Positions 14,566 through 21,061 of a stretch of DNA of 64,000 bases are shown piece by piece (position 1 is the first letter of the stretch; every line of letters begins with the position of its first letter). Under the pieces are notes generated by a model. It was not told the DNA's origin. It ran no database searches and was given only the letters and a program-made list of their open reading frames with translations. The stretch covers positions 3,844,001 to 3,908,000 of the forward strand of contig NZ_CP160453.1 in NCBI RefSeq assembly GCF_040744945.1, read 5' to 3'. A program made the translations under genes and the position numbers. The stretch is from Saccharothrix sp. HUAS TT1 (GTDB taxonomy: Bacteria; Actinomycetota; Actinomycetes; Mycobacteriales; Pseudonocardiaceae).

Positions 14566-14994
14566 GTGGGTTCAACGCTGAGAGTTTCCGAAGCGATGCA
14601 GGATGCTTTGTTGGGCATCGCCAGGGGGCAAGCGTGGAGCATCGCGCCGCAGACGTGGGCGGCGTTGGTTCGTCGGGAGTTCGTCCCGCACGACTACGCG
14701 GACGAGCTGACCCCCGAGGGCTGGAGGGCTGGCGCGGATCACTGGCAGGAGTTTTGGCCGATCGTCGCATACCGCGTCGGCGAGGCCGGCCGCGTGCGCC
14801 GTGTTGACGTGGCCTGCGAGCTGGCTTACCAGGCTGCGACGCGTTCGCACCCTGGTTACCCGAACTACCCCATGAAGGACGCGAACGGCCTGACGTACTG
14901 GGCCTGCTGCGTTTCGAGCATCGGGCCGGCTTGCCAGCACAACGTTTTGCCCGGGGTGCCGAAGGCTTGGCTCCCCGACCACCCCGCCGTGTAG
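14566..14994 (+). CDS. Unknown early protein
   Basis: 142 residues from GTG at 14566, seven bases after GGGAGG. It has a Trp-rich helical N-terminal half and a C-terminal half with CC...CQH spacing (YWACCVSSIGPACQHN) that could bind a metal. The start region shares GGAGGTTTGA with that of the preceding gene. No family recognised. Confidence 0.65.
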   Translation: MGSTLRVSEAMQDALLGIARGQAWSIAPQTWAALVRREFVPHDYADELTPEGWRAGADHWQEFWPIVAYRVGEAGRVRRVDVACELAYQAATRSHPGYPNYPMKDANGLTYWACCVSSIGPACQHNVLPGVPKAWLPDHPAV

Positions 14995-15056
14995 GTGGTG
15001 ATCGTGCCCGGGTTCCCCGGGTGCCGGTCATCGGTACACGGAAAGGAATGGTGCCG

Positions 15057-15545
15057 ATGGGACGGCGAAAGCACGTCTGGTTAATCAAGAACCCTCTTGT
15101 CTCGTGGGCTCACTACCTTCGGGACAAGTCAAAGAGGGTTGAACGGGGCGAAGGTCCCCGGTTCGCCGAGTTGGAAGTTCGTACGGTGGACAATCGGCGT
15201 TTGCTCTTGCCGTTGACCGTGGCGGAGGCCCGAGAACTTTCGGCTCGTTTGGCTGCTCAGGCTAACGAGCTGGAAGCCATGAGGAAGGGCGAGAGGGGCG
15301 GGGTGTGCTTCACGCCGGGTTGTGATGACACGGCCAAGTGGCCTCCCCTTACCTCCACGATGGAAGCCAAGGAATCGAGCGGCAAGGCCCGGTGTGATTG
15401 GTGTCGAGCCGCAATCGATGAAGTGAAACTCCCGGCAAGCGATGGGGTCGAATACCTTCTGGTCGCTGACCAGTGGACGAAGGTTCTCAGGATGAGCAAG
15501 GACGAGATTTCATCCGCGCTGTCGAAGCACCGGGAGGCAGCGTGA
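15057..15545 (+). CDS. Unknown early protein with putative zinc site
   Basis: 162 residues. The ATG at 15057 is preferred over ATG 15048 because GAAAGGA lies nine bases upstream. The N-terminal domain resembles a small beta-barrel (FAELEVRTVDNRRLLLPLTVAEARELSARL). CFTPGCDDTAKWPP and CDWCRA, 30 residues apart, form a CxxxxC/CxxC zinc-ribbon-like pair. The final helix overlaps the next start codon (GTGA). Confidence 0.7.
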   Translation: MGRRKHVWLIKNPLVSWAHYLRDKSKRVERGEGPRFAELEVRTVDNRRLLLPLTVAEARELSARLAAQANELEAMRKGERGGVCFTPGCDDTAKWPPLTSTMEAKESSGKARCDWCRAAIDEVKLPASDGVEYLLVADQWTKVLRMSKDEISSALSKHREAA

Positions 15546-15718
15546 GCGCCATGAAGGAACTCGCGGAACGGATCATGGGAGAGGCTTCGCAGCTCGCCCA
15601 TGTGGCCGTGAGGATTGGGACCGGAGATTTGGAATCTCTGGATCTCAAGATTTCTCAGATGCGCATGTACTTGGACGGAATCGAAGCAATGTACCTGGCA
15701 TCGGAAGGCAAGGCATGA
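15542..15718 (+). CDS. Small helical protein
   Basis: 58 residues. GTG at 15542 overlaps the previous stop by four bases, and the gene ends overlapping the next ATG. It is predicted as two helices (MKELAERIMGEASQLAHVAVRI; LDLKISQMRMYLDGIEAMYLA). Translational coupling with both neighbours supports it as real. Confidence 0.65.
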   Translation: MSAMKELAERIMGEASQLAHVAVRIGTGDLESLDLKISQMRMYLDGIEAMYLASEGKA

Positions 15719-16080
15719 GCACGCAGGATTGTTGGAACGGGTACTGCATCCTGAGCGACTGCGACGGGGAGCACCACGGCGACCACACGGGACGTTCGTG
15801 GTGGCAGCCCGAGGGCTACCGGTACGTGCCGGGTGACTATGGCATGTTCGGCCGGCAACTGCCCGTGTGGGACTACCACCACAACGACGCGGGGGAACTG
15901 TGCCTGCACTGGCAGCACGAGGCCCCCGAAGGCATGGAGCGGTGCCCGGCGGGGTGCACGGACGAGGACGCGGTGAACCCCGATCCGGACCGCTTGAAGA
16001 TCAAGCAGCACCGCTGGCGTCGCAAGGCCGGCAGGGCTGCGGGGCAGCGGTACCTGTGCTGTGGGGAGTACACCCCCTGA
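15715..16080 (+). CDS. Cys/His/Trp-rich unknown protein
   Basis: 121 residues, coupled by ATGA overlap to the previous gene. The N-terminal segment CWNGYCILSDCDGEHHGDH and later CLHWQHEAPEGMERCPAGC and YLCCGEYTP give eight cysteines and many histidines, so metal binding is likely. No family recognised. Confidence 0.65.
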   Translation: MSTQDCWNGYCILSDCDGEHHGDHTGRSWWQPEGYRYVPGDYGMFGRQLPVWDYHHNDAGELCLHWQHEAPEGMERCPAGCTDEDAVNPDPDRLKIKQHRWRRKAGRAAGQRYLCCGEYTP

Positions 16081-16174
16081 TCGTCTCGATTCTCTGAGGT
16101 ATGGGACCGGCCTCCGAGCCGGCCCCCGTATCTCGGGGTGCCGAAACGATCGGCTGAGAGATGGTGATTGCAGA

Positions 16175-16327
16175 ATGGTAATGATGCTCGATCAGCTTCG
16201 GGCCGAACGGGAGCAGGATTCGGGGTGCTGCGAGTGGTTTCTCCTGTGCGCCAACCCCGCTACAGGTACCCGCACACACGTAATCCTGGGTGAAGTGCCT
16301 TGCTGCGACGCTTGCAAGGAGCGCTGA
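16175..16327 (+). CDS. Small zinc-ribbon-type protein
   Basis: 50 residues; start among ATG 16175, 16181 and 16184 is uncertain. The core GCCEWFLLCANPATGTRTHV-ILGEVPCCDACKE has CC, C, CC and C spacings. It matches a very short cysteine protein family that recurs in actinobacterial genomes and phages, to my recollection. The function is unknown. Confidence 0.65.
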   Translation: MVMMLDQLRAEREQDSGCCEWFLLCANPATGTRTHVILGEVPCCDACKER

Positions 16328-16368
16328 CGGCGCTCCGCGGCGCATTGCTCGAAGGTTTGCGTTTCTTG

Positions 16369-16390
16369 TGATTCGACTAGGCTCGAATCA
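16369..16390. promoter_or_regulatory. Palindrome overlapping a -10 box
   Basis: TGATTCGA and TCGAATCA are exact inverted repeats separated by CTAGGC, so the -10-like TAGGCT is embedded in the dyad. The ATG of the 16395 gene is four bases downstream. It reads as an operator on a nearly leaderless promoter. Confidence 0.55.
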
Positions 16391-16394
16391 CTTG

Positions 16395-16985
16395 ATGCCT
16401 GAACCATCGGCAGATTGGAAGCAAGTGGAAGACCTGGACGTTAAAGCCTTGGTGGACCTTGTCCACGGCCGTAGCCCTTCCAGCGGGCGGAAGTTCAAGC
16501 CGGAAGCCGTACAGAAGAGGCAGAAGGCCGAAGACGTGGCTACGTTCGCCAAGGACGACGTGGTGGAACCGGTGCGCACGTGGCTCGAAGAGCTTCGCGG
16601 GCTCCTGGACGCCGCAGACGAGGCGGCGGACGACGGGGAGAAGGAGGCTGACAGCCTCCTGGAGGCCGAGAACGGAGACGCACGGGAGGAGCACTACGGA
16701 AGCCTTGACGAGGCCCTGTCTAGTCTGTCTAACGCGCTCGACGCGTTGGGCGTGGACGTGTCCGACTTCCGGAAGAAGGGTAGAGGTCGTATGACCGATG
16801 GGCCGCTGTTCCTGTGGCGGGTGTTCGTGCCCGTGACGGACTCGGAAGTCACCGAGTTCTACGTGAAGGGTCAAGACATGGAGTCGGCGCGGGAGGAGGC
16901 TGAGGGGGTCATCAAGGATCTTGCGAAGCTCGACGGAGTCCCCAGGCTGACCATCATCCCCAGAAACACGGGGATGACGCCCTAG
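16395..16985 (+). CDS. Unknown acidic coiled-coil protein
   Basis: 196 residues from ATG at 16395. A basic N-terminal segment (SSGRKFKPEAVQKRQKAED) is followed by a very acidic helical region (about 70-130: EAADDGEKEADSLLEAENGD). The C-terminal alpha/beta domain of about 65 residues starts near MTDGPLFLWRVFVPVTD. No family recognised. It is transcribed convergently with the DUF397 gene, with a hairpin between them. Confidence 0.65.
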   Translation: MPEPSADWKQVEDLDVKALVDLVHGRSPSSGRKFKPEAVQKRQKAEDVATFAKDDVVEPVRTWLEELRGLLDAADEAADDGEKEADSLLEAENGDAREEHYGSLDEALSSLSNALDALGVDVSDFRKKGRGRMTDGPLFLWRVFVPVTDSEVTEFYVKGQDMESAREEAEGVIKDLAKLDGVPRLTIIPRNTGMTP

Positions 16986-17050
16986 GCAAGCCTTGGCGTC
17001 TCCTGCGGTACAGGCCGAGTCTGTATCGCGGGAAACCCTAAGGGTTGGGA

Positions 17051-17072
17051 GCCGACCCTCAGCAGGGTCGGC
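17051..17072. terminator. Bidirectional terminator hairpin
   Basis: GCCGACCCT and AGGGTCGGC form a perfect 9-bp stem with a short loop, between the converging ends of the 16395 gene and the DUF397 gene. No strong T-run is present on either side. Confidence 0.6.
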
Positions 17073-17084
17073 CCTCGGGTACTG

Positions 17085-17282
17085 CTACCTCAGTTGGTCC
17101 AGGAAGGCCCGGAAGCTTCGAGACGAGAACGTCAAGGTTTGGTAAGTCGGGTCCTTGGTGTCTTGGACGAACGTGGTCTCTGGCGTCACACCAGCCGCGA
17201 CGCATGATTGATTGGGCTGGGTTCTCGAACTGACGCGCATCACGACGCCATCGGGCACCCCTGCGTTTTGTGCCTGCCACAC
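17085..17282 (-). CDS. DUF397-family small protein
   Basis: 65 residues from GTG at 17282, seven bases after AGGTGA within the end of the upstream regulator gene, so the two are coupled. The end of the protein, TFVQDTKDPTYQTLTFSSRSFRAFLDQLR, is the DUF397 signature (normally VRDSKDPxGPxLxFxxxxWxxFL), and SSRTQPNQSCVAAG matches its SSYSxxxxxCVEVA half. DUF397 proteins pair with DUF5753 regulators (Scr1/Scr2, WhiJ systems) in actinomycetes. Finding such a pair inside a phage is notable. Confidence 0.85.
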   Translation of the reverse strand: MWQAQNAGVPDGVVMRVSSRTQPNQSCVAAGVTPETTFVQDTKDPTYQTLTFSSRSFRAFLDQLR

Positions 17283-17284
17283 TT

Positions 17285-18124
17285 TCAACTCACCTCGTCG
17301 TATGCGTTTCGGATGTACTTCAGCGAGTCTTCCTCGGTGAGCGCGAAGGCGGTCAGGTTCGCCCATTCACGCGTGACCCAGTCAAGATCCCGAGGCTTGG
17401 TCAGCTCTTGGATTCCTGGATATCCGTCCATGAAAACCCGAGGCGCTTTGTTCCTGGGCATCCGGAAAATCGTGGTTGTGGTCGCGCCAAGCAACCCGCT
17501 CGCTGGGACCGTGCGAGGAATGATCCGAAGGGTGAAGAGCGGATTGCCCGCGAACATGGTCTCAGCCTGGCTGAGCTGTTCGCCCCAGACTTCGAGATCC
17601 CCGAGGGTTCGCCACACCACCGACTCATCCAACAGGACCGAGTAGCGGTAGCCAGGCCGGTCGAACACCTTCCGCCTGTCCTCTCGTTCCCGGACAGCAC
17701 GGGCGATCCAACCGGGGTCCTTGCCGAACGGCGTGCCCGCTGCCAGGAGGCGCGTGTACTTGGGGTGCTGCGTCAGGCCGGGGAAGTACTTGGTCTCAAC
17801 CACGCAGGTGTGCACGGCCACGGCTTCGCACTCGCGCAACCGCCGGTAGGTCGCGCTGAGGTCTGCTGCCTCTTCGATGTCGCTTGCTTCCGCGGCCTTC
17901 CACAAGCTCATGCCCCGTGCCTGCTCAGCAGGGTCGGAGGTGAGCGTACGGACGAGAGCCTTCATGCGAAGTTCCTGAGGCCGCACGTGCCCGTTCAGTG
18001 CCCGGTGCATCGATCGAACGGACCAACCGCACGCCTGCGCCACGTCTTCAACCGTGCGTCCAGTCATACGGGACCTGATCCAGTCGCCCAGCTCGGCCTT
18101 CGCGGCGGTGTAGCCCTCAGACAT
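17285..18124 (-). CDS. DUF5753 helix-turn-helix regulator (Scr1/WhiJ-like)
   Basis: 279 residues from ATG at 18124. A helix-turn-helix lies at about residues 23-46 (RTVEDVAQACGWSVRSMHRALNG), followed by the DUF5753 effector domain. Diagnostic phrases are VVETKYFPGLTQHPKYTRLL, REDRRKVF and YSVLLDESVVWR. Later come LEVWGEQLSQAETMFAGNPLFTLRIIPR and WVTREWANLTAFALTEEDSLKYIRNAYDEV. The start is placed after the promoter described at 18168; there is no clear ribosome site. It probably binds the palindromes at its own promoter and works with the coupled DUF397 protein. It could be a prophage maintenance or toxin-antitoxin-like module. Confidence 0.88.
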   Translation of the reverse strand: MSEGYTAAKAELGDWIRSRMTGRTVEDVAQACGWSVRSMHRALNGHVRPQELRMKALVRTLTSDPAEQARGMSLWKAAEASDIEEAADLSATYRRLRECEAVAVHTCVVETKYFPGLTQHPKYTRLLAAGTPFGKDPGWIARAVREREDRRKVFDRPGYRYSVLLDESVVWRTLGDLEVWGEQLSQAETMFAGNPLFTLRIIPRTVPASGLLGATTTTIFRMPRNKAPRVFMDGYPGIQELTKPRDLDWVTREWANLTAFALTEEDSLKYIRNAYDEVS

Positions 18125-18148
18125 GTGCACAGCGTAGCGAGTGCGCAG

Positions 18149-18166
18149 GTCCGCAGTACTGCGGAC
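18149..18166. promoter_or_regulatory. 18-bp palindrome at the regulator transcription start
   Basis: GTCCGCAGTACTGCGGAC is a perfect palindrome. It covers the predicted start of transcription just after the -10 box of the minus-strand regulator gene, so a protein bound there would block initiation. Confidence 0.6.
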
Positions 18167-18167
18167 G

Positions 18168-18197
18168 ATATCACCCATTTGGCCCTGCATCTGTCAG
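18168..18197 (-). promoter_or_regulatory. Promoter of the DUF5753 gene
   Basis: On the minus strand, CTGACA (18197-18192), 18 bases, then TGATAT (18173-18168). Transcription would begin near 18161, about 37 bases before the ATG. The -35 lies inside the palindrome at 18187-18207. Confidence 0.55.
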
Positions 18198-18207
18198 TGA
18201 CAGATGC
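18187..18207. promoter_or_regulatory. 21-bp perfect palindrome, candidate operator 1
   Basis: The arms GCATCTGTCA and TGACAGATGC flank a single G. It covers the -35 box of the regulator gene. The 15-base core TCTGTCA-S-TGACAGA is found again at 42,680. It also lies upstream of the plus-strand gene at 18315, so it could control both directions. Confidence 0.7.
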
Positions 18208-18314
18208 TAGCCTCAGGTTGTCGGCGGGCGGAGGTTCGGGCCTGGTGAGGCCCCGATGCTTACCAGGGCAACAACCCCCTCCGCTCGCTTGACTCGTACT
18301 TGGAGGTGCGCGTT

Positions 18315-18521
18315 GTGATCGCGTTCTTGCTGTCAAAGCCATGGGTCCTGCTCAGCGATCCGTGGGCGTGGACGTTCCTTGCCACGTTCGCGGGTGTGTT
18401 GAGGTGGGCAGCCTACCTCACGCTGTTTGCGATCTTCGGCGAGGGTCGGAACGAGTGGATCGGAAACAGGGCATTCCTGCGCCCCTCCCGTCGGATTATC
18501 CGGGCTTTGGTCTGGACATGA
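18315..18521 (+). CDS. Small membrane protein
   Basis: 68 residues from GTG at 18315, with GGAGG nine bases upstream. There are probably two transmembrane segments (IAFLLSKPWVLL and WTFLATFAGVLRWAAYLTLFAIF), then a basic tail (RPSRRIIRALVW). Divergent from the DUF5753 gene. No family recognised. Confidence 0.65.
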   Translation: MIAFLLSKPWVLLSDPWAWTFLATFAGVLRWAAYLTLFAIFGEGRNEWIGNRAFLRPSRRIIRALVWT

Positions 18522-18525
18522 AGGG

Positions 18526-18753
18526 ATGACGGTATGGGACTGGATTCTGATTCTCGGCCTGGTGGTGTACTTGATGTGCCGGCTCTTCGTAATCCACCTC
18601 CTGTGGTCCCCCGGAGGGTTGGCCCGGATGACACCCAGGTCATCCGAGCAATTTCCGAAGGCCCGGAAGTCGCTCAGGATGGTTCGAGCTGCCACTTCTG
18701 CCGGGGGCACCAACATGCCTTTTGGGAATTCGAAACGTACGTGGAGGGCGTGA
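18526..18753 (+). CDS. Short membrane protein, possibly 5' part of a frameshifted gene
   Basis: 75 residues from ATG at 18526 after AAGGG. One clear transmembrane helix (WDWILILGLVVYLMCRLFVIHLLW) is followed by a basic low-complexity tail that looks non-native. Third-position GC suggests true coding in this frame only to about 18,630. After that the frame of the next entry looks coding. The two may be one protein joined at the CCCCC run near 18,610. Confidence 0.45.
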   Translation: MTVWDWILILGLVVYLMCRLFVIHLLWSPGGLARMTPRSSEQFPKARKSLRMVRAATSAGGTNMPFGNSKRTWRA

Positions 18754-18860
18754 AACACGCCGCTCTTCATCACAAGGAATGCCAGTGCGAGTGCGGATGC
18801 AAGTTCGTTGAAATCACCGTTCTCGTCAGCTCTACCCCGTACCAGCGGAAGGCCGTGTGA
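18601..18860 (+). CDS. Zinc-finger-like protein overlapping the membrane ORF
   Basis: The frame is open from 18534 and ends at 18860; GTG at 18602 is one possible start, but no ribosome site is seen, so the start is unresolved. The C-terminal part CHFCRGHQHAF...HHKECQCECGCKF has CxxC and CxCxCGC clusters that look metal-binding. The stop codon overlaps the next ATG. It is either an independent gene or the second half of a protein begun at 18526. Confidence 0.5.
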
Positions 18861-19222
18861 TGGACCGCCCGATGATCGAAGCTTTCGGCGCTGTGCAATT
18901 GATCGCCGACGAGCTGGCCCTTCTCAGAAGGCGGCAACTCGCAGAGGCAGTGCCCAGCATGGGCACCTCCACGGAGTACACGACGAAGTGGTCCGAGGAG
19001 TTCACCAAGCTTGCGGATCTGATCTTCCGGTCCATCACGCCGGTAGCCTTGGCGAAGGCGTACGCGCTCGTGCAAGAGGGGCACCCGGTTGAGCGGGCCT
19101 CGTACGAGAGGGGACGGACGGACGCCTTCGAAGACATGGCGAGGAACGAGCCTACGACCGAGGTGGGCGATGCTCTTCGGGATCTGCCCACCGGGCCTAG
19201 GCCCCGAGAGATAGAGCAATGA
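18860..19222 (+). CDS. Unknown helical early protein
   Basis: 120 residues, ATG at 18860 after GGAAGG; predicted almost wholly helical (AVQLIADELALLRRRQLAEAV; LIFRSITPVALAKAYALVQEG). No family recognised. Coupled at both ends by ATGA overlaps. Confidence 0.65.
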   Translation: MDRPMIEAFGAVQLIADELALLRRRQLAEAVPSMGTSTEYTTKWSEEFTKLADLIFRSITPVALAKAYALVQEGHPVERASYERGRTDAFEDMARNEPTTEVGDALRDLPTGPRPREIEQ

Positions 19223-19335
19223 CAGCCGCGATGATCGCCCTGGCGGTCGGATTCCTGATCACGTTCTTTTGGGACGAGATCAGCAACAGGCCCCCGGTCG
19301 TCTGGTTCTTCCACTGGTGGTACAAGCGCCACTGA
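19219..19335 (+). CDS. 38-residue membrane peptide
   Basis: ATG at 19219 overlaps the previous stop (ATGA); the stop is at 19333. The sequence starts MTAAMIALAVGFLITFFWDE, one transmembrane helix, and ends WFFHWWYKRH, an aromatic basic tail. Such tiny membrane proteins are common in phage early regions. A strong terminator follows 17 bases later. Confidence 0.55.
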   Translation: MTAAMIALAVGFLITFFWDEISNRPPVVWFFHWWYKRH

Positions 19336-19351
19336 CGGCGCAAACAGATTT

Positions 19352-19385
19352 GAGCCCCCGTTCGGCACAGGCCGGGCGGGGGCTC
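19352..19385 (+). terminator. Terminator before the Lsr2-like gene
   Basis: GAGCCCCCG and CGGGGGCTC form a 9-bp stem. It closes the small-gene operon that ends at 19335 and makes the Lsr2-like gene a separate unit. Confidence 0.65.
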
Positions 19386-19434
19386 TCGCGTGTCCTGGGG
19401 CGACAGAACACGCGGTGCCCTACCCTGCCCAACC

Positions 19435-19473
19435 ATGAAACCGCAGTACTTGACACGAACGAGGGTTGAATAA
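19435..19473 (+). CDS. 12-codon upstream ORF in the lsr2 leader (tentative)
   Basis: ATG at 19435 opens a frame reading MKPQYLTRTRVE and stopping three bases before the Lsr2-like ATG. It overlaps that gene's ribosome site (GAGGG). It may be a leader peptide that affects translation of the silencer, or chance. Confidence 0.25.
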   Translation: MKPQYLTRTRVE

Positions 19474-19476
19474 GTC

Positions 19477-20172
19477 ATGGCTCGCAAGGTGATCGTTCAG
19501 TTCGTTGACGACATCGACGGTTCCGAGGAGGGCGTGAGCACGGTTCAGTTCGGCCTGGACGGCGTCACGTACGAGATCGACTTGTCCGGGACCAACCAGA
19601 CCAAGTTGCGGGATGCCCTGGCCGAGTTCGTCTCGAAGGGCCGTAGGACTGGCGGACGCAAGTACACGGCCCCGAGCGCTCCCGTGGTGCGCACGGGAGA
19701 GAAGAGCCACGCGGAGTTCATGAGGAAGAACGAGCTGGCGAACATCCGGGAGTGGGCTCGTAGCCACGGGTGGCCGGACCTCAAGGACCGCGGCCGTATC
19801 CCCGGCGCGGTGATGGTGGCCTACCAGCAGCAGAAGGAGATCGACGGCCAGGCCCCCGGCGGGGTGGCGCAGGAGGAGCCGGCCACGCCGCAGGCCCCCG
19901 AGGTTTCGACCGAAACGCCCGAGGTTCCGGAAGGGAGCCCGGGAGCTACCGGGGAGCTGTTCCACGCCCCACAGCCCGAGCAGGCCCCGGAGGGCGAGAA
20001 GAAGCCCGCCAGGCGCACGCGGGCGAAGAGGGTTCCGGTCTCCCAGCCCGAGTTCACCGAGGCGACCGCAGAGGAGACGCCCCGCGTGCGTTCGACCACG
20101 CGGAGCAGCGCCGCTCCGAAGGGCGGACGCCGGGCCCCGGGCAGCACGAAGCAGAGGTCGAACGCGAACTAG
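19477..20172 (+). CDS. lsr2: Lsr2/CgpS-like xenogeneic silencer
   Basis: 231 residues. Residues 1-60 match the Lsr2 oligomerisation domain closely (MARKVIVQFVDDIDG, FGLDGVTYEIDLS, KLRDALAEFVSKGRRTGGR). The DNA-binding domain follows at 85-118, with IREWARSHGW and the AT-hook-like RGRIPGAVMVAYQ. Unlike chromosomal Lsr2 (about 112 residues) it carries an extra tail of 110 residues rich in Pro/Glu and with basic patches (KKPARRTRAKR). Lsr2 proteins bridge AT-rich DNA and silence foreign genes; the prophage-encoded CgpS of Corynebacterium keeps its prophage silent. The gene is monocistronic between two terminators and close to the repressor. Confidence 0.93.
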   Translation: MARKVIVQFVDDIDGSEEGVSTVQFGLDGVTYEIDLSGTNQTKLRDALAEFVSKGRRTGGRKYTAPSAPVVRTGEKSHAEFMRKNELANIREWARSHGWPDLKDRGRIPGAVMVAYQQQKEIDGQAPGGVAQEEPATPQAPEVSTETPEVPEGSPGATGELFHAPQPEQAPEGEKKPARRTRAKRVPVSQPEFTEATAEETPRVRSTTRSSAAPKGGRRAPGSTKQRSNAN

Positions 20173-20194
20173 ATTCGCGAGTAGGTTTCGGGTA

Positions 20195-20233
20195 ACCCGC
20201 CTGACCTGGCAAAATCTCAGTGGTCAGGCGGGT
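20195..20233 (+). terminator. Strong terminator after lsr2
   Basis: ACCCGCCTGACC pairs perfectly with GGTCAGGCGGGT (12 bp, 15-base loop) 22 bases after the stop codon. Confidence 0.8.
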
Positions 20234-20247
20234 GCTCTGAGTGATAT

Positions 20248-20265
20248 ATGTGACCTAGGTCACAT
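20248..20265. promoter_or_regulatory. Crp-type palindrome upstream of the repressor
   Basis: ATGTGACCTAGGTCACAT is a perfect 18-bp palindrome. It contains TGTGA-N6-TCACA, the consensus of Crp/GlxR-family sites in actinobacteria. It lies between the lsr2 terminator and the repressor gene, about 150 bases upstream of the repressor promoter. Confidence 0.65.
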
Positions 20266-20411
20266 TCATGGACTATGTGAAACCGGAACCATCCCTGCCC
20301 CGATTAGCCTAGTGAGACTTGACTCACAGTGACGAGGGAGGGGTTGTCCACTGTGGATAGACGACCTGGGAGGGGGTACCTCACGTGGCTGGACAGCTCT
20401 TAGGCCCTCCG

Positions 20412-20440
20412 TTGCCACTCGGTGAGGCTAGCCTTACCCT
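20412..20440 (+). promoter_or_regulatory. Repressor promoter
   Basis: TTGCCA, 17 bases, TACCCT. Transcription would start near 20447, leaving a short leader with AGGAGG before the GTG at 20466. Confidence 0.55.
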
Positions 20441-20465
20441 TCTGCTACAAAGCAGGAGGTTCACC

Positions 20466-21008
20466 GTGTTCGAAGCGCCTGAGGACGAGATCGACAAAGT
20501 CGATCCCGAGATGCTGAAGCTTTCGAAAGAAAGTGTCGCTTTCTGGGCCAGAAAGGGAAAGACTCAGGCTCAGATTGCACGTCTTTTCGGCTACACCCGA
20601 GCGCGCATTAATCAGGTGTGGACGGAAGCGGGCCTGCCAAAGCCCCCAAAGCAAGTCGTCCGGGAAGAGTTCCCTTGGGAGATTGACCAGAGGTTCAAGT
20701 CCTCGGCGCTACACAAGCGATTGTCAGATCATGCCGAGTACTACGCGACCAATGGCGAGGGAATGAGTGAGGACAAGCTAAAGCGCCTGCTCTCATTCTA
20801 CGGTAAGTTGAAGTCCCGAAACGCCGTGGTGGAATATAGCCCCGACGTTGAACCGAACCCCGACTCGGGTATGGGGGGCTTCCGGCTGGTGCCTCGCAGA
20901 CCGGAAGACGGCGATCTTATTGTGCGGGTCAACGAAATCTCGAAGATCACCGACGAGGGCCGAAGGATCTTCAGTATGCCTGGGGAACTTCCCAAGGTGA
21001 AGTATTGA
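20466..21008 (+). CDS. Immunity repressor, mycobacteriophage L5 gp71-like
   Basis: 180 residues from GTG at 20466, eight bases after AGGAGG; L5 gp71 is about 183. A helix-turn-helix at about 32-53 reads KTQAQIARLFGYTRARINQVW. Next comes the block characteristic of L5-type repressors: FPWEIDQRFKSSALHKRL, DHAEYYATNGEGMSEDKLKRLLSF, then MGGFRLVPR and EDGDLIVRVNE. I compare these with L5 NWPWDTR, RLRDHGEY, MSEDKKKRLLSW, GGFRYVPR and DLLIRVNE from memory. In L5 this protein binds many asymmetric stoperators to shut down both promoters and elongation. Five candidate sites lie in this arm. It is transcribed in the same direction as the early genes, as in L5. Confidence 0.9.
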   Translation: MFEAPEDEIDKVDPEMLKLSKESVAFWARKGKTQAQIARLFGYTRARINQVWTEAGLPKPPKQVVREEFPWEIDQRFKSSALHKRLSDHAEYYATNGEGMSEDKLKRLLSFYGKLKSRNAVVEYSPDVEPNPDSGMGGFRLVPRRPEDGDLIVRVNEISKITDEGRRIFSMPGELPKVKY

Positions 21009-21061
21009 TCAGAAGGCGTGCCGCCTGGCTGTACGCCTTCTGATAAAAGGCGGGGGCCTCA

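Noticed and set aside
14557..14572. Possible sixth stoperator (GGTTTGACAGTGGG)
   Set aside because: Only TTTGACAGT matches; the TTCCCC half is absent and the bases are explained by the ribosome site and GTG start of the 14566 gene.
15891..15906. Reverse-strand stoperator candidate GGGGAACTGTGCC
   Set aside because: Matches the first ten bases of the reverse complement only, in coding sequence, and lacks the AAATC half.
17270..18292. 340-codon plus-strand frame opposite the DUF5753 gene
   Set aside because: Composition is non-protein-like and the minus strand carries clear DUF5753 motifs; no ribosome site.
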